Shown piece by piece: positions 58,401 to 64,000 of a stretch of DNA of 64,000 bases. The DNA comes from Oncomelania hupensis (taxonomy: Eukaryota > Mollusca > Gastropoda > Littorinimorpha > Pomatiopsidae). The stretch is taken from positions 13,015,312 through 13,079,311 of the forward strand of contig CM072512.1 of NCBI GenBank assembly GCA_036898135.1. Direction: 5' to 3'. Each line of letters opens with the position of its first letter. Within the stretch, counting starts at the first letter, position 1. The notes under the pieces were generated by a model. It had not been told where the DNA came from. It searched no databases and saw only the letters and a list, made by a program, of their open reading frames with translations. A program made the translations under genes and the position numbers.

Positions 58401-61066
58401 CACTGTATAAACAAGAAAGAGATACCTAAGATTTCAAGATTAGCGGCGGGATTGAGCAACAGTAACCCATTGTATCATTGTTCAATGTGACAACGATTGA
58501 TATTTCACAAGTGAACTCCTTGTTGACATGTCACAAAACAAAAATAGTTTTCATACCCCGCTGCCTGAATAAATGTAAAGTCAGCAGACAATCTGGTGCT
58601 AGACCTTACGCTAACCTATGTTTACTAGACGCCAAGCATGTAATAGAACGAAGTTTATCATCTTTGTTAGGATTGAGACACGCACTTTAATTTTTTAGTG
58701 ATTATTGAGTTTAGCCACAAGGCCTGCAACTTCAGCTTTTAGTTTTCCTTTGATCGTATTTTGCTGGAGGGGTTTTATATAATGTTCGTTGATGTTTGTT
58801 GTTGTTTTTTTGTTTGTTTTATTCCATTTTTTGAGTGAAGATTTGAGAGCTATTTAGTAACAGATCATTACATTCTATAGAATGTTCTATGATGTAATGA
58901 GTAACTCCAGTGACGAGTTTTATTTTGATTGGTTGATTGCGTCATTCTGGAACGTTCTGTATTTTTCTAATTTTTTTATAGACTATATATAAGTAGCACG
59001 TCATTTGCAAGACAGAGAGAAAGTTGTTTTTGGAAAGATATTCTGTATGCAGTTGTTGATGCTGTTTGCTAAATAAAAGGGTTTTACAGATAACAATGTC
59101 AAGTTCTACAAGATTCCAACAATAAGACTGGATCGGCCATTGCCGTTTAACAATTTTACTCATCTGAAAATGTTTGATTCATTTGAAAATGTTTGATATT
59201 CCTGCCATTGCAAAATGAGTAAAATTAAAAGTTAAGCAGTTGTTCGCGTTACTATTATCTTCACATCTGTTATATTTAGGATTTTTGTTTTTGTTTTTGT
59301 TGGTATCTGACTGTAGCAGTGTGAGTACTAATCTCACACTGCAATTAATAATAATCATCATTGTGTATGTCCATGTCTTTGAGTGTGATGTGTTCACTAT
59401 TAGAATACATTTACTTCTTAGTTGATTATTATTGATTAAAGTGTGAGATTAGTACTCACACTGCTACGCTGACATCTTCTACCAACCTGTAAATTAAGAA
59501 GGTGATGATGACAACGACAGCGGCAATGATGAGAACACCGATGATGATGCCTGCAGTTTCGCCCCCAGTCAAGCCTGCACCTGAAATGAATGTACAAACA
59601 CACGTCTACAAACCACAAACTAAAAATAAAACACATGTAGAAATAGGAAACCTAGCAAACAACAGGTGTCTAAAAATCCTAAACCAAAAGAAACAAACTA
59701 TAATCTGACATCTACACAGAAAATGTCAAACCACTAAAAAAAACTAACCAGAATATGAATAGCTGTATGAATGAATGAAAATTTATTAAGCACATAAGTA
59801 TTTCTGCACATAAGAGGAATGTAAAATGCAGCAAACTACACATATTTCTTCTGTAAAAGGCCATCCATATGGAAAACCAAATAAACAAACTAACATTATT
59901 AAGAAATAAGCAGTGAAAAAAACTTACTCTGAGCAGATGTACCAGCTGAAACAGAGAGTGGTCAACAATAAGATGACAGACACCAGGCAATCGATCCATC
60001 AACCAATACGATAATAAATAAACCAAAAAACAAACCAAGAAAATAATATAAACATATTCATATTCTCTCTCTCTCACACACACATTCTCTCTCTTTTTCA
60101 CTCACTCACACACACACACACTCACACTCACACACACAGATTTGATCACTCAGGAACAACACATCCACACAAGTGTACTTGTACATATGTAAAACGAAAT
60201 AAAAATGAATGAATAAATAAAATAATGGACAGTACTAGGTCCTACCTTCAGGCTCAGTGATGAATGTGATCGATGCAGACGGTTGTCCTTCCCCAGCAAA
60301 GTTCCTTGCCCGAACGTATGCCATGTATGTTGTTTCACCCTTCAGGCCTGTCAGTGTGGCGGTCAGCTGGTCCCCTCTGACCAAGACCTGTTGTTACACA
60401 CATCTAAACAATGCAAGCCTTTGTCACCCTATGCAGGTAAAAGGTAAAGGTAAAGGTATAGTCCCTTAGCCTTGTGGTTGTAGGGGAGCGTGAAGTTGGA
60501 GATCACACTTATCTTGGGCCAGCGTAATGAGGGTGATGCCCATCTCTCTCCCTCGCTGCCTTACCTTCCCCACCCTTAAGAGAGTAGGTACTCAGTCACA
60601 GTTGAGTCAACACAGTTGAGTTGACCCTATGCAGAGATTTCCTTAATAGCTCCTCACTCAGCTCCAGTTTATATACTTTTATATTTATTTCATTAAAAAA
60701 TGGCTTTCATGAAGAATTCCTTCCCTTCTGTATCAACCTATAAGCCAGTGGATACTACGCAGGCAACCTTGATGCTAGCCGAGTGTCAAAGGTCTATCAA
60801 GCATAGCCTGGGTTCATCTGCCCTCATCAGCCTGACACTGAGATTGGGGTCAGCATGGCTCTCGGGTCAATGGCCCATATGACCTTAGTGATCTGATAGT
60901 GACAAAACTAATATTGCGGATGGACCTCGCCTGCACTGACAAAACGTAAAGCAATCATCGATGGGTTGCTGTCACAAGACAATGTTATCAACCCATTATG
61001 GAAAGCATTTATTTTTATCTGCACTTTGAATTATTTGTCATTAGAAAAAAGCGTTATAGAAATACC

Positions 61067-61102
<36 letters not shown>

Positions 61103-61919
61103 TACTATAAGATTATTATGATTTACTAAAAGTTCATGTGATGCTCGACGCTGTCCAAAGAGTGACATTTAGATGGGAGATAATCCCGTAAAAGTTAGAC
61201 TTTAATGTCACCAGCACCAATGTTCAGGATGCGCACAAAAGTGAAGGGACATATTTCCAACTAAGGTGACCGACATTTGAGTGACATTTGAGTGACATTT
61301 GAGCGACATTTGAGCAACATTTGGACAGGGGCTAACACTGGACCCTAAAAGTAGCGAGCGCCACTGCATGGCACAACTGCATTAAAAGTCAACCACTGCC
61401 AATGACGTCTCCTTTGTATGGATTTGATAATCACAATACGTTTACTGCTAGCCACAGTCCAAGCTCAAACAACTTTTTGAATAGTCTCTAATCACATGTG
61501 TACAGGAAGCATTTTTCAGTTACTTATTTCACTTCCTTGTTCTGATATAGCGCTTATTTCTCCAGGTCAAGAGCTGCTCAAGGCACTAGCTAATACAGCA
61601 TTCAGCTAATACAGGATCCCACCCCAGCTACCTGAGGTTTGAATCTGAACGTGACATTTCACTTGAATATTTGATTTAAAGAAATGGAAGAAAGCCACCA
61701 AAGCCGTTCACTAGGGCCTTGATGGACAAACACAAAAAGAGGATAAGTTTTAAAAAAAAGCTCTTACAAATTGGTAGTCCTGTGCCCCAAAAGGTTTGTA
61801 GTAAACGGCAAAAGAATTGGCATGCTCCGACTGTTGCGGCAATGGACTCCACTCAATGACAACTGTCGTTCCTGACAGGCTCTTCACCTTAACGTCTGTT
61901 GGTGGCGACGGCGGAGTTC
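55150..61919 (-). CDS. receptor 3' half, right-hand copy (continues beyond window)
   Basis: Five exons (61919-61768, 60387-60246, 59945-59928, 59580-59483, 55416-55150) match the left copy exon for exon and keep the frame: second FN3 domain, micro-exon, membrane helix and tail with the same stop. Splice sites are conserved. Differences seen are a few substitutions (Gly/Glu after FN3, Val/Ile in the helix, Ser/Gly and Glu/Ala in the tail) and a 12-base in-frame insertion in the tail. The exons encoding the first FN3 domain and the DB module would lie past 64000. Intact coding sequence means this copy is not visibly a pseudogene. It is either a tandem paralogue or the other allele of the same gene placed in series by the assembler. 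Confidence 0.8.
55567..55740 (-). mobile_element. tRNA-derived SINE (right copy, intact B box)
   Basis: tRNA-like head with A box TGGCCTGGTAGTGCAG and B box GGTTTGAACCCC in the expected order and spacing for an RNA polymerase III promoter, followed by a unique body. Counterpart of 1013-1190. Confidence 0.6.
57616..58405 (+). mobile_element. Tigger/pogo-type element, internally deleted, right copy only
   Basis: 790 bp with inverted ends CAGTGGAACCTCCGGTAT, flanked by TA on both sides; the left copy has the single empty TA site (about 4541). Inside, from 57917, a CENP-B-type helix-turn-helix start (MASRKRNVLSLAERMKVIER, then SIARSLDVGKTQIQLIIKDK) is interrupted by a stop, and a fragment LDERVWQWFD follows. 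The DDE domain is deleted. Confidence 0.85.
57917..58140 (+). pseudogene. Tigger transposase DNA-binding domain remnant
   Basis: 28 codons to the first stop (TAG), then the same frame continues with SIARSLDVGKTQ and IIKDKESVKLRWESGE. This is the CENP-B-like HTH that binds element ends in Tigger transposases. Catalytic domain absent. Confidence 0.7.
58850..59155 (+). repeat. LTR-like repeat (right copy)
   Basis: Counterpart of 4985-5295, with TATATATAAGTAGC and GTATGCAGTTGTTGATG in the same order and AAATAAAAGG near the end. Confidence 0.45.
59483..59580 (-). CDS. exon: transmembrane segment, right-hand copy
   Basis: Same 98 bases as 5620-5717 except one Val-to-Ile change within the helix. 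Confidence 0.85.
59928..59945 (-). CDS. exon: micro-exon, right-hand copy
   Basis: Identical 18 bases with the same TTTCAG acceptor and GTAAGT donor as the left copy. Confidence 0.75.
60246..60387 (-). CDS. exon: second FN3 domain C-terminal half, right-hand copy
   Basis: Same length and splice sites as 6368-6509; one Gly-to-Glu change three codons from the end. Confidence 0.85.
60880..61490. other. ~0.6-kb block present only in right copy
   Basis: Flanking sequence is continuous in the left copy (about 6995). The block contains a (TTA)n at 61070-61103 behind an AAGCGTTATAGAAATACC tail and a short tandem GACATTTGAGT repeat at 61270-61320. No clear inverted ends; TA occurs at both borders. 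Insertion or deletion cannot be decided. Confidence 0.7.
61768..61919 (-). CDS. exon: second FN3 domain N-terminal half, right-hand copy
   Basis: Same length and splice sites as 7281-7432; the differences I see are silent. Confidence 0.85.
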
Positions 61920-62410
61920 CTGAAAAACACAGTACAGTGATGACAGTAAAGACTGGATACACTGAAATGGCTTGGGCTGGGGGGTTAAGGATAGCTGATT
62001 TCTAAATCTGTGCCCACTCAATATGTAAAAACAAAAAAAAGGGGAGTCTTGGGTTTTTGAAAAAGTCAGAGTTGCCAACCCCCCAAAAAGTTTTCAGTAG
62101 TAAAAATTCTGAATTTCAGTAGTTTTATTACATTTTCAGTAGCAATACGTCGTCGCATTTTTTTTTAACGAAGACATGCATACACACACACACACACACA
62201 CTACTAAACAAGCACAGTTGCAAGGAAAGATGAAACGCGTCATACAATACTCCACATTTATTGAACTTGCTCTATTCTCTCTCTGGGAACATGTCTAGTC
62301 TTTAGCAAGGCCCAATCTGGTGGCTACCGACTGAACAGGGACTAACTTTTCTGGATCAGGGCAAGACTTTTGTGATGGTTGCCATTCACGTGTCGCGTCA
62401 CAACGTGGAA

Positions 62411-62512
62411 GCCGCCCACAGGCTGTGAAGTCCGTAGGCCTCGCCTCAATTGCATACTATGTACAGTATGTAATTGAGGTGAGGCCTACGGACTTCACAG
62501 CCTGTGAAGCCG
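62411..62512. repeat. near-perfect palindrome, ~45-bp arms
   Basis: GGCTGTGAAGTCCGTAGGCC is followed about 50 bases later by its reverse complement; arms extend from about 62411-62459 and 62465-62512 with few mismatches. Confidence 0.85.
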
Positions 62513-62544
62513 CCTTGTTGAATTCTGTTACACTCGGTTTGATG

Positions 62545-62945
62545 TTGGTGATTTTCTTTATCAGTATTTGATTCAGCCCCAATGCTGAATTCCTGATAAG
62601 GTGTAACTCAGATTCGTGTATCCACGCAGCCTGCTCACTCAGCATACAAGACACGGAGTCGACGTATGAAGTTTTCCACTTTTATTCAGCACACATCAAC
62701 AACTGCATACAATTCTCAACTCAACTTTTACTTTCCAACTCACTTTCAACAACAATCTACAACAACTCTAAACTTTTTTAACAGTGCGGCGCTTATATAG
62801 TCTCTACATACACGGGAACAAACGAGGATAATCCTACATAAAACACCACAACCAATCAAAATTAATTTCATCATCACGTGACTCACGTCATACAACCCCA
62901 TTTGGAATGGAAGCTTCCATGGTAACCAACAGAACAATCCACACG
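62545..62945 (-). repeat. LTR-like repeat inside the TIR element
   Basis: On the minus strand: TGACG near the start, ACTATATAAGCGCC as TATA box, GTATGCAGTTGTTGATG, GCTGAATAAAAG, and TGCTGAGTGAGC...GTGGATA as in the 17.8-18.1 kb copy. Confidence 0.5.
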
Positions 62946-63256
62946 CTTCGATCGATAGTAAACAACCATTTCCCGAAAATTCTCAAACAATATCGACCAA
63001 CTAAAAACACTAACGTTACACAAAGCCTCTACTAATAACAACGCAAAATCAAATCAAAGATAAATACACTCTATTACTGCATGCGTTGCAAAAATAAAAC
63101 GAACAGATCTATCGCGCGCGTCACACACAAGCCTATCATTGCACGCGCTTCACACATAATATCGTGCGCATTTCATACGCACCATCATGAGCGTCTCAAC
63201 GTAACAAATTCTAAAATCTGCCAAGCACGCTGTACAATGCACGCTGTGTTTTGATC

Positions 63257-63367
63257 TCAATGACGCAGTGATGCACGGAAATTTTGCTCTTTCCTGTACT
63301 CTTGATTTGCTGTCCTCTTCTTTTTTTCTGGGCTTTTATCGCTAGTTTTCTTTCTTTTTGGCATCAT
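63257..63367 (-). CDS. short basic ORF in TIR element (possible transposase first exon)
   Basis: 37 codons, mostly basic: MMPKRKKTSDKSPEKKKRT then NQEYRKEQNF. A lysine-rich start of this kind is seen at the beginning of many DNA-transposon proteins (nuclear localisation), but nothing catalytic follows. Treated as a remnant; function is inference. Confidence 0.3.
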   Translation of the reverse strand: MMPKRKKTSDKSPEKKKRTANQEYRKEQNFRASLRH

Positions 63368-63786
63368 GGATTCAAAATACGCCGCACACAAACTTTTCTT
63401 CTCGCGTTGTAGAACGTGACCCAGAAACGAAAGTGTCACAGAAAGGTTGAGGTTTTGTGAACCGATTGGCCGTTTGCAAAACCAATTCACGGTGATTGGT
63501 CGAATTTCCTAACATGCACTGGGAGCGTGATCTATTACACCGTGCACGTAAACCGAATGACCGTGACCTTGAGGTGCTACGGGAGGCACATGCACTCAAT
63601 AAAACTCGTTAAAACTGTAATACTATCGTCGAAAATTGACTTTCCGTAGTAAATTTTCGATTTGCGTAGCTCCGTAGCCGCGTATTCATTTCCGGAGTAA
63701 ACTACGGAAATTCCGTAGTGGTTGGCAACCCTGAAAAGTTGTCCATGTTAAAAGACGAATCACTGAAACAAAACAATCAACCACTC

Positions 63787-63870
63787 ATAGTAGTAATAGT
63801 AGTGGTAATAGTAGTAGTAGCAGTAGTAGTAGTAGAAGTAGTAGTAGTAGTAGTAGAAGTAGTAGTAGTA
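63787..63870. repeat. (GTA)n microsatellite
   Basis: Interrupted AGT/GTA repeat, equivalent to 7635-7695 but longer. Confidence 0.9.
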
Positions 63871-64000
63871 AAGCACAGTTTTATAGGCAATGAAGCCCTT
63901 CTTGTGTCCCATCTTCAATAAACTTAAAATGATTTGGATCTGTTATGCATGCAATTTACCCAACAATTTAATACTTATTGAAATTATCTTAATCCAAAAC

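Larger units (their letters stand above)
62067..63733 (-). mobile_element. 1.67-kb terminal-inverted-repeat element, right copy only
   Basis: Ends CAGAGTTGCCAACC and, inverted, CAGGGTTGCCAACC (one mismatch), flanked by AAAAGT on both sides (62061-62066, 63734-63739); the left copy has the single site at about 7575. Ends resemble hAT elements but hATs normally duplicate 8 bp, so the superfamily is left open. It holds an LTR-like insertion, a strong hairpin and a short basic ORF. Confidence 0.8.
54505..64000. repeat. large direct duplication of 1-7.99 kb
   Basis: Continuous match to the left end of the window in the same orientation, introns included, broken only by the copy-specific insertions listed separately. 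The match is still running at the window edge. Divergence is low (isolated substitutions and small indels). Confidence 0.95.

Overview
This window is repeat-rich, AT-rich animal genomic DNA. It has spliced genes with consensus GT-AG introns, tRNA-derived SINEs, several LINE clades, DIRS, Harbinger, Tigger and other DNA transposon remnants, and long (TTA)n, (GTA)n, (AT)n and (CT)n microsatellites. The repeat mix and the DB-module/FN3 receptor suggest a lophotrochozoan, most likely a mollusc; this is inference. No bacterial gene organisation, CRISPR array or complete RNA gene was found.

The only convincing cellular gene is on the minus strand. Nine exons between 18463 and 604 join with consistent phases into a 421-codon open reading frame ending at a stop: a cysteine-rich DB module, two fibronectin type III domains, an 18-nt micro-exon, one transmembrane helix and an 86-residue cytoplasmic tail with a Tyr-Val-Asn motif and a C-terminal Ser-Gln-Ile. 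This is the domain set of the Ig/DB/FN3 (nematode igdb-type) cell-surface proteins. The 5' exons (start, signal peptide, any Ig domains) were not found. The 3' half of this gene and its introns (1-7.99 kb) occurs again at 54.5-64.0 kb in the same orientation with an intact reading frame. The copies differ by clean insertions: an RTE LINE tail and a Harbinger element only in the left copy; a Tigger element, a 1.67-kb terminal-inverted-repeat element and a 0.6-kb block only in the right copy. This is either a recent tandem duplication or two haplotypes placed in one contig.

Layout: 0-8 kb left receptor copy; 8-18.5 kb its upstream FN3 and DB exons, with introns holding a TTAA-flanked MITE, a CCCAGC-type inverted-repeat element and a decayed 4.5-kb DIRS retroelement; 18.7-20.0 and 27.7-29.7 kb two copies of an L1/Tx1-like LINE 3' end; 20.1-27 kb AT-rich DNA with no recognised gene apart from one small membrane-protein ORF; 30.66-40.09 kb a large nested inverted repeat with 18S-rRNA-like pieces in both arms, a tandem array in the right arm and a 145-codon ORF at its centre; 41.2-42.6 kb an L2/CR1-like LINE fragment; 44.5-53.3 kb a cluster of at least six copies of a ~0.6-kb repeat; 53.6-54.1 kb another LINE 3' end; 54.5-64 kb right receptor copy.

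The parts most deserving follow-up are the large inverted repeat with rRNA-derived pieces, the duplicated receptor locus, and several near-perfect hairpins.
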